DNA of 60,029 nt from Paracoccaceae bacterium (GTDB lineage Bacteria; Pseudomonadota; Alphaproteobacteria; Rhodobacterales; Rhodobacteraceae), in NCBI GenBank assembly GCA_030750975.1, contig JASMHC010000020.1, forward strand, positions 1 to 60,029. The letters are read 5' to 3'. The translations under genes were made by a program, and so were the position numbers. The notes beneath the pieces were generated by a model. That model did not search any database, was not told where the DNA came from, and saw only the letters and a program-made list of their open reading frames with translations. Below are positions 35,295 to 44,196 of this stretch, piece after piece (within the stretch, counting starts at the first letter, position 1; each line of letters starts with the position of its first letter).

Positions 35295-37687
35295 GTCAGG
35301 CCCGCATCGGTCAGTGCCATATCTTCGTGTCGGTCGAGCAAAGCCTCGTCGGCTGAACCGCGGATCGGGACTTTGCCGATTTCCAGAAACATCGGCGCGG
35401 ACAGGGGGGACAGGCGGTCAAGTTGCATGTGGTCGATCCGTCCGTTGATACGGGTCAGCATTTCCTCGATCCGGTTGAAATCGACAAGCCCTTTCATCGC
35501 CTCGCGGTGGGTGATGTCGAGCATCAGGTGGCCGGGGTCGTATTTTTGCAGCGTGTCATAAAGGATATCCGACGAAAACGTCGCCTGTCGGCCGGTCTTG
35601 CGGTTCTGGGGCAGGTTGCGTTCGATCAGGCCCGCGATGGTGGCAGACGCTCGGAAGGTGCGCTTCATAACCGCATTGTCGGCCAGCCAGCCCTCAAGCC
35701 CGTCTTTCAGGCTGTTGGGGTCGAACAGCGCGGCGGGGTCGGTGACGGGATCAAGCCCCCAGATCAGGGTGGCATAATCGGTCGAGACAAAGCCCAAGGG
35801 GTAGAGGCCGGTTTCCTCCATCCGTTTGGTCAGCAACAGGCCAAGGGTTTGCTGGGCGTTCTTGCCTGCGAACCCATAGGCGCACAGGTGGTGATTGCCC
35901 TCGTATGGGAAGGTTTCAACCAACAGCCTGTCTGGTTGCGGCAGTTGCGACACCTCGCGTTGCAGATGCAGCCATGCGGCGGTGTGGGTGGGCAAGTCGG
36001 GCCATGTTTCCTGTTGGAACATGCGCAGGATGCGGTGCGAAAGCTTGGTCGAGGTGGCGAATTTGGTGCCACCAAAGACCGCGATTTTCGGTTTCTTGGC
36101 GGCGTTGCGGCTGACTTCGACGGTCATTTCGCGTAAGCCCTCATAGGCGACGATCTGGCCGCCGATCAGGAAAGTGTCGCCCTGGTTCAATCCGGCGGCG
36201 AAGGCCTCTTCCACCTCGCCCAGGGGGCGGCCACCCCGGCCACGCAGACGAACCTTCAGCAGATCGCTGTCCTGGATCGTGCCGACATTCATGCGGATGC
36301 GCTGGGCGCTGCGCGGGTCGCGCAAGTGCCATGCGCCATCGCGTTCGACCAGCCGGTTCCACCTGTCATAGGCGCGCAAGGCATAGCCGCCGGTGGCGCA
36401 AAAATCGAGGCAACGGTCAAAGTCTTCACGGGTGAGGCCCGGATAGGCACCGCAGGTCGAAACCTCTTGGTACAGGTCATCCGCCAGAAACGGGCCGGAA
36501 CAGGCGCGGATCAGGATATGCTGGCATAAAACGTCCAAAGGGCCGGGGCCACGGGGATCGCCGTCCAGATCGTTTTCGCGGGCGGCATCCAATGCGGCGA
36601 TGCATTCGACAACCTCGAACCGGTTGGCGGGCACCAAAAGCGCCTTTGAGGGGGCGTTATAGCGATGGTTGGCGCGGCCGATCCGCTGGATCAGGCGTTT
36701 GACGTTCTTGGGTGCGCCGATCTGGATCACCAGTTCGACATCGCCCCAGTCGATCCCCAGATCGAGCGAACCTGTGCAGACGATGGCCCGCAGATCGCCT
36801 GCGACCATGGCTTGCTCAACCCGTTCCCGCTGTTCGCGGGCCAGACTGCCATGGTGAATGCCAATGGGCAGGCCGTCGGTATTGGCCAGCCAGAGGTTGT
36901 GAAAGAAGATTTCGGCCTGAGCGCGGGTATTGTGGAAGATCAGCGTGGTTTTGTGGCGGCGCACCTGTTCCAGCACGGCTTCGATAGCGTAGGTCGCCCC
37001 GCCTCCTGCCCAGGGTGGGGCCGTATCGGTATCCAGCATGCGGATATCGGGCCGCGGGCCGGGATCGGCCATCAGGATCGGGCAGGGATCAGGGTGTTTT
37101 GCCAGCAGCGTGGCGATGGCCGGCGGGTCATCGACCGTGGCGGACAGTCCGACGCGGCGCAGATCGGGGCAAAGGGCCTGAAGGCGCGACAGCGCAAGAA
37201 ACAGCTGGTCGCCGCGTTTGGATTCGGCCAGCGCATGGATTTCATCGACGATAACGCGCTGAAGGCCTTTGAAGATATGCGGTGCGTCTTCGTAACTGAG
37301 CAGCAGGGCCAGCGATTCCGGTGTGGTCAGAAGGATATGCGGCGGGTCGGCGCGTTGGCGTTTCTTGCGGGTGTTGGACGTATCGCCGCTGCGGTCATCG
37401 ACCCGGATGGGCAGGCCAATATCGTCGATCGGATTTTGCAAGTTGCGTTTGATATCCGCTGCCAGCGCCTTGAGCGGCGAGATATAAAGCGTGTGCAGGC
37501 CTTGGTGCGGGGCAGACAGTTCCGCCAGCGTGGGCAGGAACCCCGCAAGGGTTTTACCGCCCCCCGTGGGCGCGATCAGCAGCTGGGCGGGCAGGTCTTT
37601 TTGCGCCAGCATGTCCAGCTGGTGCGGGTGCGGTGCCCATCCTTTTCGGGCAAACCAGTCGGAAATTCCGGGCGGCAGGTGAGTCAT
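35291..37687 (-). CDS. Ligase-associated DNA damage response DEXH-box helicase (Lhr-type)
   Basis: A 798-residue superfamily 2 helicase with Walker A APTGGGKT (about 39-46), DEIH, the SAT motif LSATVDD and motif VI QRIGRANHR. The C-terminal winged-helix and Lhr-specific beta domains follow. Family members of this length work with PdeM, a DNA ligase and an exonuclease in DNA repair; here only pdeM is present, directly downstream with a 4-bp overlap. A LexA-box-like sequence lies 22 bp upstream. It could also be annotated simply as an Lhr-like helicase. Confidence 0.88.
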   Translation of the reverse strand: MTHLPPGISDWFARKGWAPHPHQLDMLAQKDLPAQLLIAPTGGGKTLAGFLPTLAELSAPHQGLHTLYISPLKALAADIKRNLQNPIDDIGLPIRVDDRSGDTSNTRKKRQRADPPHILLTTPESLALLLSYEDAPHIFKGLQRVIVDEIHALAESKRGDQLFLALSRLQALCPDLRRVGLSATVDDPPAIATLLAKHPDPCPILMADPGPRPDIRMLDTDTAPPWAGGGATYAIEAVLEQVRRHKTTLIFHNTRAQAEIFFHNLWLANTDGLPIGIHHGSLAREQRERVEQAMVAGDLRAIVCTGSLDLGIDWGDVELVIQIGAPKNVKRLIQRIGRANHRYNAPSKALLVPANRFEVVECIAALDAARENDLDGDPRGPGPLDVLCQHILIRACSGPFLADDLYQEVSTCGAYPGLTREDFDRCLDFCATGGYALRAYDRWNRLVERDGAWHLRDPRSAQRIRMNVGTIQDSDLLKVRLRGRGGRPLGEVEEAFAAGLNQGDTFLIGGQIVAYEGLREMTVEVSRNAAKKPKIAVFGGTKFATSTKLSHRILRMFQQETWPDLPTHTAAWLHLQREVSQLPQPDRLLVETFPYEGNHHLCAYGFAGKNAQQTLGLLLTKRMEETGLYPLGFVSTDYATLIWGLDPVTDPAALFDPNSLKDGLEGWLADNAVMKRTFRASATIAGLIERNLPQNRKTGRQATFSSDILYDTLQKYDPGHLMLDITHREAMKGLVDFNRIEEMLTRINGRIDHMQLDRLSPLSAPMFLEIGKVPIRGSADEALLDRHEDMALTDAGLT

Positions 37688-37708
37688 GCGCCGAGTTTAG
37701 GAGCACGA

Positions 37709-37723
37709 GAACAAAATGGAAAC
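37709..37723 (-). promoter_or_regulatory. Candidate SOS (LexA) box upstream of the helicase gene
   Basis: On the minus strand the sequence is GTTT, seven bases, GTTC (37723 down to 37709), seven of eight matches to GTTC-N7-GTTC. It lies about 22 bp upstream of the start codon of a DNA repair gene. Chance near matches of this kind are not rare, so this is tentative. Confidence 0.3.
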
Positions 37724-37745
37724 CTTTTGCGTGCCGCAGCGTGGA

Positions 37746-37807
37746 CGAGGGGGCTGTCTGCCCCCTCGCGCTCCCCCGAGGATATTTCTGGACAAAAGAT
37801 ATAAAGA
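37746..37807 (+). repeat. Intergenic palindromic repeat, copy 2
   Basis: Arms CGAGGGGG (37746-37753) and CCCCCTCG (37761-37768) are followed by CGCTCCCCCGAGGATATTTC, then TGGACAAAAGATATAAAG. The downstream part matches copy 1 at 8101-8137 over most positions (GGATATTTC, GGACAAAAGAT). It lies in the space between prpE and the helicase gene. Confidence 0.7.
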
Positions 37808-37835
37808 GAAGAAACAAGGCGGCCGAAGCCGCCCT
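37801..37835 (-). terminator. Terminator at the end of prpE
   Basis: Arms GGCGGC (37818-37823) and GCCGCC (37828-37833); read on the minus strand the tetraloop is TTCG, followed by TTGTTTCTTCTCTTT. It ends the prpE transcript just before the repeat element. Confidence 0.75.
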
Positions 37836-37844
37836 GATCAAAGG

Positions 37845-39731
37845 TTACTTCGCGTATCCAATGGTTTGCAGCGCGAGCCTGATCTCGTTCAGAATGGCCG
37901 GATCGTCGATGGTGGCCGGCATCTTGAATTCCTCGCTGTCGGCGATTTTGACCATCGTCGCCCGCAGGATCTTGCCCGAGCGGGTTTTCGGCAGGCGATC
38001 CACGACGACCGCCAGTTTGAAGGCGGCAACCGGCCCGATCTCGTTGCGAACAAGCTTGACGCATTCGGCGACGATTTCGTCATGCGGACGGTTTACGCCA
38101 GAGGTCAGGCACAGGAAGCCCAGCGGCAACTGGCCTTTCAGCTGATCGGTGACGCCGATCACCGCGCATTCGGCAACGTCGGGGTGATTGGCAAGCACTT
38201 CCTCCATCGCGCCGGTGGACAGGCGGTGGCCGGCGACGTTGATCACGTCATCGGTGCGGGCCATGATGTAAAGATAGCCGTCTTTGTCTATGATGCCTGC
38301 GTCTCCGGTCTCGTAATAACCGGGGAAGGTGTTGAGATAGCTTTTCTTGAAGCGATCCTCGGCATTCCACAGGGTCGGAAAGGTGCCTGGTGGCAGGGGA
38401 AGCGGGGTGACAATGGCGCCCAATTCTCCGCGTGGCATTTCATTGCCTTCATCGTCGACGATCTTGAAGTCATAGCCCGGCATGGAAACCGAGGGCGAGC
38501 CGATTTTCACATCGAGCAGTTCGATGCCGACAGGGTTGCAGACGGCGGCATAGCCCAGTTCGGTCTGCCACCAATGGTCGATCACCGGCACGCCCAACTG
38601 ATCCTGCGCCCAGATGATGGTGTCGGGGTCGGCACGTTCGCCCGCCAGATAAAGGGTGCGCAGGCCGGACAGATCGTATTTTTTGACAAATTCGCCCTTC
38701 GGGTCTTCGCGTTTGATGGCGCGGAAGGCGGTCGGGGCGGTGAAGAACGAGCGCACGTTATGTTCCTCGATCACCCGCCAGAAAGTGCCCGCATCGGGGG
38801 TGCCAACCGGCTTGCCTTCAAACACGATGGTGGTGTTGCCGTGGATCAGCGGGCCATAGCAGATATAGCTGTGGCCGACGACCCAGCCGACATCGGATGC
38901 CGCCCAGAAGACCTCGCCCGGGTTGACGTTGTAGATGTTCTTCATCGTCCAGTTCAGCGCAACCAGATGGCCGCCTGTCGGGCGCACGACGCCTTTGGGC
39001 TGGCCGGTGGTGCCGGATGTATAAAGGATATAGGCGGGGTGATTGCCTTCGACCGGCACGCAATCGGCGGGGGTGACGCCCTCTTGTACCTCGTTCCAGT
39101 CGAAATCGTTTTCACCCAATTCGCAAGGATGCTCTTCGCGTTGAAGGATGACGGTAAAGTCAGGCTTGTGGCTTGCGGCCTCAATCGCGCCGTCGATCAG
39201 CGGTTTGTACTGAACGATGCGCCCCGGTTCGAGACCGCACGAGGCGGCCAGGATCGCCTTGGGGGTTGCGTCGTCAATACGGACTGCCAGTTCGTGCGCC
39301 GCAAAACCGCCGAACACGACCGAGTGGACCGCCCCGATGCGCGAACAGGCCAGCATGGCAACCAGCGCTTCTGGCACCATCGGCATGTAGATAATGACAC
39401 GGTCGCCCTTGGTGATGCCTTTGGACGCCAAAGCCCCCGCAAGCGCGGCCACCTTATCCTTCAGTTCCGCAAAGGTGATTGTCGCCTTTTTGCCGGTGAT
39501 CGGGCTGTCATAGATGATCGCCGCCTGATCCGCGCGGCCGGTTTCGACATGGCGGTCCACGGCGTTGTAGCAGGTGTTGACCATGCCATCCGAATACCAT
39601 TCGTAAATCGGGGCGTTGTCATCAAAGAGGGCTTTGGACGGTTTTTGATCCCAGTCGATGGCGTCGGCGGCCTTCATCCAGTGGGCTTCCGGGTCGGATT
39701 TCCAGCCTTCGTAAACGTCTTTGTATGCCAT
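37845..39731 (-). CDS. prpE: Propionyl-CoA synthetase (PrpE type)
   Basis: PrpE activates propionate to propionyl-CoA through a propionyl-AMP intermediate. The 628-residue protein has the PrpE-type start (KDVYEGWKSDPEAHWMKAADAIDW), the P-loop YTSGTTGQPKG (about 243), WQTELG, and the C-terminal PKTRSGKILR with the catalytic lysine. The length and N-terminus favour PrpE over acetyl-CoA synthetase, though short acyl substrates overlap. The upstream region contains four TTTGCAAA-type boxes that fit short-chain fatty acid control. A terminator follows, and the divergent-side neighbour is maeB. Confidence 0.9.
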   Translation of the reverse strand: MAYKDVYEGWKSDPEAHWMKAADAIDWDQKPSKALFDDNAPIYEWYSDGMVNTCYNAVDRHVETGRADQAAIIYDSPITGKKATITFAELKDKVAALAGALASKGITKGDRVIIYMPMVPEALVAMLACSRIGAVHSVVFGGFAAHELAVRIDDATPKAILAASCGLEPGRIVQYKPLIDGAIEAASHKPDFTVILQREEHPCELGENDFDWNEVQEGVTPADCVPVEGNHPAYILYTSGTTGQPKGVVRPTGGHLVALNWTMKNIYNVNPGEVFWAASDVGWVVGHSYICYGPLIHGNTTIVFEGKPVGTPDAGTFWRVIEEHNVRSFFTAPTAFRAIKREDPKGEFVKKYDLSGLRTLYLAGERADPDTIIWAQDQLGVPVIDHWWQTELGYAAVCNPVGIELLDVKIGSPSVSMPGYDFKIVDDEGNEMPRGELGAIVTPLPLPPGTFPTLWNAEDRFKKSYLNTFPGYYETGDAGIIDKDGYLYIMARTDDVINVAGHRLSTGAMEEVLANHPDVAECAVIGVTDQLKGQLPLGFLCLTSGVNRPHDEIVAECVKLVRNEIGPVAAFKLAVVVDRLPKTRSGKILRATMVKIADSEEFKMPATIDDPAILNEIRLALQTIGYAK

Positions 39732-39826
39732 TGCACTCTCCTCGTATGCGATTGAGAGGAGTTACGCGCTGAGGGCAGGCTCGGGCAAGCCCCTTGGCCA
39801 TGGGGGCGGCAGATTATCGCAAGAAG

Positions 39827-39915
39827 TTTGCAGAAATTTACCAAAATGAATTGCAAATATTTGCAAAACACGGGTTTCAGCGCTGAAACCTGCATACTGA
39901 ATGGCAGTTTGCAAA
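39827..39915 (-). promoter_or_regulatory. Cluster of TTTGCAAA boxes upstream of prpE
   Basis: TTTGCAGA (39827-39834), ATTGCAAA (39850-39857), TTTGCAAA (39860-39867) and TTTGCAAA (39908-39915) lie 96-184 bp upstream of prpE. Tandem TTTGCAAA boxes are the known target of ScfR-type regulators such as PccR, which controls propionyl-CoA assimilation in Rhodobacter sphaeroides. The genetic context makes the same role here likely. Confidence 0.65.
39873..39890. promoter_or_regulatory. Perfect 18-bp palindrome upstream of prpE
   Basis: GGTTTCAGCGCTGAAACC is fully self-complementary and lies between two of the TTTGCAAA boxes. It may be a second operator or a hairpin; no protein can be assigned. Confidence 0.6.
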
Positions 39916-40007
39916 GTTTCCTGATGTCTGCCAATGCCCCCAATTCACAGGTTCAAATTATCCTTGGGACCTGCGCCGCTGATTACGCTTTGGCCGAACT
40001 GCAAGGG

Positions 40008-42284
40008 TCAACCATACTCGGCCACGGGCGTTCCGGCGATAGCTGCCATGTTCAAAAGTCCGCGTGATGTGATCGAGGGCGTGACGATATGGGCGCGGTT
40101 GCCCATGCCCATCAGGATCGGACCAACCGCCAGACCTCCGCGTACTTTCAGGATGTTCCGAACCGCCGATGCCGCGTCGGCATGGCCGAAGATCAGCGCG
40201 TTCGCGGCGCCTTTCATCCGGTTTCCGGGCAGCAGACGCGCGCGCAGGTCGGAATCCAGCGCCGCATCGACATTCATCTCGCCCTCATAGCAAAAGCCGC
40301 GCGGTTCGGCATCAAGCAGGGCGATGGCCCCGCGTAAGCGCTTGCCCGAGCCTTCGGCGTGGTTGCCAAACTGCGATTGTGAACAGAAGGCGATATTCGG
40401 CTCGATCCCGAAGCGGCGGATATGGCGGGCGGCGCCGCAGGCGGTTTGGGCAAGCTGTTCGGATGTGGGCAATTCGTAAACATGGGTATCGGCAATGAAC
40501 AGCGGCCCGTCTTCGAGGATCATCAGGGTCAATGCACCCTGTGCGGACAGTTTTTCGCCGCCCAGAACCTGATTGACATAGTTGAGATGCCAGCGGAATT
40601 CGCCAAATGTGCCACAGATCATGCTATCGGCTTCGCCTCGGTGCACCATGACCGCGGCAATCGCGGTGGTGTTCGTGCGCATGATGGTCTGGGCCAGATC
40701 AGGCGTGACCCCGCGGCGGCACATGATTTCGTGGTAGCTGCCCCAGTAATCGCGATAACGCGGGTCGTTTTCAGGGTTCACGATGCTGAAATCCTGATCC
40801 GGCCGGATATCCAGCCCCAGCCGTTCGCAGCGGCGGTTGATCACTTCGGGGCGGCCGATCAGGATCGGGGTTTCGGTGGTTTCTTCAAGGATCGCCTGCG
40901 CGGCGCGAAGCACGCGCTCGTCCTCGCCCTCGGCAAAGACGATGCGGCGGCTGGCCTTTGCCGCAGCTTCGAATACCGGGCGCATCAGCATGGCAGATTT
41001 ATAGACCGAGGCGTCAAGGCTGGCCTTGTAGCTTTCGATATTCTGGACCGGCCGTTTGGCAACCCCGCTTTCGATAGCGGCTTTGGCGACGGCGGTGGAT
41101 ACCACGCCGGACAGGCGCGGATCGAAGGGTTTCGGGATCAGGTAGTCCTCGCCGAAGGTCAGACGCTCGCCGCGATAGGCCGCCGCGGCTTCGGCGCTGG
41201 TGGTGGCGCGGGCAAGCTCGGCTATGCCTTCGACACATGCGATTTGCATGGCGTCGTTAATCTCGGTTGCCCCCACATCCAGCGCACCGCGAAAGATGAA
41301 GGGAAAGCACAGGACGTTGTTGACCTGATTGGGAAAGTCCGAGCGCCCCGTGGCGATGATCGCATCGGGGGCCACTTTGCGGGCCGCGTCGGGCATGATC
41401 TCGGGCGTCGGATTGGCCAGGGCGAAAATGATCGGGCGGGCGGTCATTTTGGCCACCATGTCCGGGGTCAGCACATTCGGGCCGGACAGCCCGAGGAACA
41501 TATCCGCGCCGTCGATAACCTCGTCGAGTTCGCGCAGGTCCGAGGCTTGGGCGAAGGCCGCCTTTTGCGGGTTCATATCCTCTTTCCGGCCTTCATAGAC
41601 CAGCCCGTGAATATCGCAAAGCCAGACGTTTTCGCGTTTTACACCCAGTTTAAGCAACATGTTCAGGCAGGCGATGCCCGCCGCACCGCCGCCGGTCGAA
41701 ACGATTTTGATGTCTTCAAGCTTTTTACCGGCCACATGCAGGGCGTTGGTGGCCGCCGCACCGACGACAATGGCGGTGCCGTGCTGGTCGTCATGGAAAA
41801 CGGGGATATTCATCCGTTCGCGGCACAGTTTTTCGACGATGAAGCAATCCGGTGCCTTGATGTCTTCCAGGTTGATCGCGCCGAATGTCGGCTCAAGGGC
41901 GCAGACGATATCGGCCAGTTTTTCGGGATCGTTTTCGTTAACCTCGATGTCAAAGCAATCAATGTTGGCGAATTTCTTGAACAGGACGGCTTTGCCCTCC
42001 ATCACGGGTTTCGAGGCCAGTGCCCCGATATTGCCCAACCCCAGAACAGCCGACCCGTTCGAGACCACCGCAACAAGGTTGCCGCGTGTCGTATAACGGG
42101 CAGCGTTGTCGGGATCGTTTCTGATTTCCAGACAGGCCTCGGCCACGCCCGGTGAATAGGCGCGGCTTAGATCGCGCCCGTTGGCCATTGGCTTGGTGGC
42201 GCGGATTTCAAGTTTACCGGGCTTCGGGTTTTCATGATAGAACAGCGCCGCCTGACGCAGGGTTTCGTGGGAATTGTCCGACAT
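40008..42284 (-). CDS. maeB: NADP-dependent malic enzyme with C-terminal phosphotransacetylase-like domain
   Basis: A two-domain 758-residue protein. Residues 1-430 are malic enzyme: AYSPGVAEACLEI near 43, catalytic region GNIGALASKPVMEGKAVLF, the metal site in VFHDDQHGTAIV and the Rossmann loop STGGGAAGIACL. Residues 440-758 are a phosphate acetyltransferase-like domain that in MaeB regulates activity, often through acetyl-CoA. It decarboxylates malate to pyruvate, giving NADPH, in gluconeogenesis. An AGGAGTC ribosome site precedes the ATG. It is on the same strand as prpE with 276 bp between them. Confidence 0.94.
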   Translation of the reverse strand: MSDNSHETLRQAALFYHENPKPGKLEIRATKPMANGRDLSRAYSPGVAEACLEIRNDPDNAARYTTRGNLVAVVSNGSAVLGLGNIGALASKPVMEGKAVLFKKFANIDCFDIEVNENDPEKLADIVCALEPTFGAINLEDIKAPDCFIVEKLCRERMNIPVFHDDQHGTAIVVGAAATNALHVAGKKLEDIKIVSTGGGAAGIACLNMLLKLGVKRENVWLCDIHGLVYEGRKEDMNPQKAAFAQASDLRELDEVIDGADMFLGLSGPNVLTPDMVAKMTARPIIFALANPTPEIMPDAARKVAPDAIIATGRSDFPNQVNNVLCFPFIFRGALDVGATEINDAMQIACVEGIAELARATTSAEAAAAYRGERLTFGEDYLIPKPFDPRLSGVVSTAVAKAAIESGVAKRPVQNIESYKASLDASVYKSAMLMRPVFEAAAKASRRIVFAEGEDERVLRAAQAILEETTETPILIGRPEVINRRCERLGLDIRPDQDFSIVNPENDPRYRDYWGSYHEIMCRRGVTPDLAQTIMRTNTTAIAAVMVHRGEADSMICGTFGEFRWHLNYVNQVLGGEKLSAQGALTLMILEDGPLFIADTHVYELPTSEQLAQTACGAARHIRRFGIEPNIAFCSQSQFGNHAEGSGKRLRGAIALLDAEPRGFCYEGEMNVDAALDSDLRARLLPGNRMKGAANALIFGHADAASAVRNILKVRGGLAVGPILMGMGNRAHIVTPSITSRGLLNMAAIAGTPVAEYG

Positions 42285-42306
42285 CAGAGACTCCTGCCAA
42301 ATATTT

Positions 42307-42378
42307 AGTTTAGCGTTAAACTGGTTTTGTACCGAGGGGAATGCCCCTTCGGCGTTTGTCAGAGGAGTTTACGCTAAC
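42307..42378. promoter_or_regulatory. Dyads in the maeB-cdd divergent region
   Basis: AGTTTA/TAAACT around GCGT (42307-42322) lies 23 bp upstream of maeB. Its core TTAnCGnTAA resembles the published CceR site of Rhodobacter sphaeroides, a regulator of central carbon metabolism. A related sequence, GTTTACGCTAAC (42367-42378), follows, with a hairpin (42332-42352) between them. No gene lies in 42285-42508. Confidence 0.35.
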
Positions 42379-42508
42379 ATCCGGCCCGCGCAACTTTGCT
42401 GACCGGTGAAGGCGTAAAACCCAGGTTTCCGCGCAGTCAGCTCAGCACCACTTGAATTGCCGGTCTGCCTACCGCAACATGAAAGTTACCAGATAGGAGT
42501 GTTGCCTC

Positions 42509-42901
42509 ATGTCCCTAGAAGAAGCTGCAAGATCGGTGCGTGAAAACGCCTATGCGCCTTATTCCCATTTCAAGGTGGGGGCGGCGCTGCGGACCCCTTC
42601 GGGGCAGGTCTTTTTGGGGTGCAACGTGGAAAATGTCGCCTATCCCGAAGGCACCTGCGCCGAGGCGGGGGCAATCGCGGCCATGATTGCCGCCGGTGAA
42701 AGCCAGATCGCCGAAGTTTACGTTATCGCCGACAGCCCAGAGCCGGTGTCGCCCTGCGGCGGGTGCCGCCAAAAACTGGCCGAGTTTTCCACCGGCGACA
42801 TGCCCGTCACCATGGCGACGTTGGATGGGGCCGAAACCACTGTGAATATGCGCGATCTGCTGCCCGGAGCATTTGCGACATCCCATATGAAAGCCAGCTG
42901 A
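42509..42901 (+). CDS. cdd: Cytidine deaminase
   Basis: Cytidine deaminase makes uridine from cytidine for pyrimidine salvage. The 130-residue protein has the zinc and catalytic residues Cys50 and Glu52 (CAEAG) and Cys83/Cys86 (PCGGC). Its small size fits the homotetrameric class. A TAGGAG ribosome site precedes the ATG. The last base of its stop is the first base of deoA, so it starts a salvage operon cdd-deoA-deoB-upp. Confidence 0.95.
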   Translation: MSLEEAARSVRENAYAPYSHFKVGAALRTPSGQVFLGCNVENVAYPEGTCAEAGAIAAMIAAGESQIAEVYVIADSPEPVSPCGGCRQKLAEFSTGDMPVTMATLDGAETTVNMRDLLPGAFATSHMKAS

Positions 42902-44196
42902 TGGACGCCCGGGCGATCATCTGCAAGGTTCGGGATCGCGAGATTCCGACATCAGAAGAACTGCGCTGGTTCGCAAATGGTCTTGCGGTTGGCGGCGTCA
43001 GCGACGCGCAGGCCGGCGCCTTTGCCATGGCGGTCTTGCTGAACGGGTTGCAGCGGGATGGCCGGGTCTGGCTGACCGAGGCGATGCGCGACAGCGGGCA
43101 GGTTCTGACGTGGGATCTGAACGGGCCGGTTGTGGACAAGCATTCAACCGGCGGCTTGGGCGATTGCCTGTCGCTGGTGCTGGCCCCGGCTTTGGCGGCC
43201 TGCGGGGCCTATGTGCCGATGATTTCGGGGCGCGGCTTGGGGCATACCGGCGGAACGCTGGACAAGCTCGAAGCGATAGCCGGTTATCAAACTGCCCAAA
43301 GCGAAGAGGATTTTCGCCGCATCGTCGGTCAGCATGGCTGCGCGATTGTCAGCGCCAGCGGCGATATGGCCCCGGCTGACAAACGGCTTTACGGGGTGCG
43401 CGATATCTCCGGCACGGTGGAAAGCATCGATCTGATCACCGCTTCGATCCTGTCAAAGAAACTGGCGGCGGGGCTGGAGCATTTGGTGCTGGACGTGAAA
43501 TGCGGCACCGGCGCGTTCATGCACTCCGCCAGTGATGCGCACGATCTTGCCGCGGCTTTGGTGGAAACGGCCAATCAGGCAGGCTGCAAGACATCCGCGC
43601 TGATCACCGATATGGACCAGCCGCTGGCGCATGCGCTTGGCAATGCCCTTGAGGTGCGCGAGGTTCTCGAGGTGCTGTGCAACGGCCGCCAGGGGCGTTT
43701 GCTGGAACTGACGATTGAGCTGGGGGCCGTGGTGCTGGCGGCCTCGGGGCTGGCCGCGACCGAGGACCAGGCCGCCCAACATTTGCGCAAGGTCATCAGC
43801 AGCGGGGCCGCCGCAGAAAAATTCGCGCAGTTTTGCGCCGCGCAAGGGGCAGGGGATGCGCTTAGCATCAAGGCTTTGCCAAAGGCCCCGATCATGCGTC
43901 CGGTTGCCGCGCCTGTGGCCGGGCATATACGGTCGATTGCCGGGGTGCGGGTTGGATTGGCGGTGGTTTCGATGGGCGGTGGCCGTCAGGTTGAAACCGA
44001 TCTGATCGACCCGTCTGTCGGGCTGAGCGATTTTTGCGCGCTGCGCCAGAAGGTGGAGCGCGGAGAGCCGCTATGCATCATTCACGCGGCTGACGAGGCT
44101 GATGCGGAAATGGCCGAAGCCGAGATATTGGCGTCGGTCGAGATTGGCGACGATCTGGTGGACGGCCAGCCTTTGGTTCTGGAAAGGGTCGGGTGA
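42901..44196 (+). CDS. deoA: Thymidine phosphorylase
   Basis: DeoA splits thymidine (and deoxyuridine) into base and deoxyribose 1-phosphate. The 431-residue protein has the pyrimidine-nucleoside phosphorylase signature SGRGLGHTGGTLDKLEAI (about 109-126) and the phosphate-binding KHSTGGLGD (about 80-88). The C-terminal domain folds back over the active site. TGATG overlap with cdd; overlaps deoB by one base. The product feeds the deoB enzyme. Confidence 0.94.
   Translation: MDARAIICKVRDREIPTSEELRWFANGLAVGGVSDAQAGAFAMAVLLNGLQRDGRVWLTEAMRDSGQVLTWDLNGPVVDKHSTGGLGDCLSLVLAPALAACGAYVPMISGRGLGHTGGTLDKLEAIAGYQTAQSEEDFRRIVGQHGCAIVSASGDMAPADKRLYGVRDISGTVESIDLITASILSKKLAAGLEHLVLDVKCGTGAFMHSASDAHDLAAALVETANQAGCKTSALITDMDQPLAHALGNALEVREVLEVLCNGRQGRLLELTIELGAVVLAASGLAATEDQAAQHLRKVISSGAAAEKFAQFCAAQGAGDALSIKALPKAPIMRPVAAPVAGHIRSIAGVRVGLAVVSMGGGRQVETDLIDPSVGLSDFCALRQKVERGEPLCIIHAADEADAEMAEAEILASVEIGDDLVDGQPLVLERVG

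Noticed and set aside
37716-39755. A 679-codon open frame on the plus strand opposite prpE
   Set aside because: It is antisense to a complete prpE and has shadow-like composition.
39942-39953. AATTCACAGGTT, also present at 59846-59857
   Set aside because: A shared 12-mer with no similarity in the flanks; chance is sufficient in 60 kb.
40422-42155. A 577-codon plus-strand frame opposite maeB
   Set aside because: Antisense shadow; maeB is complete with its motifs.
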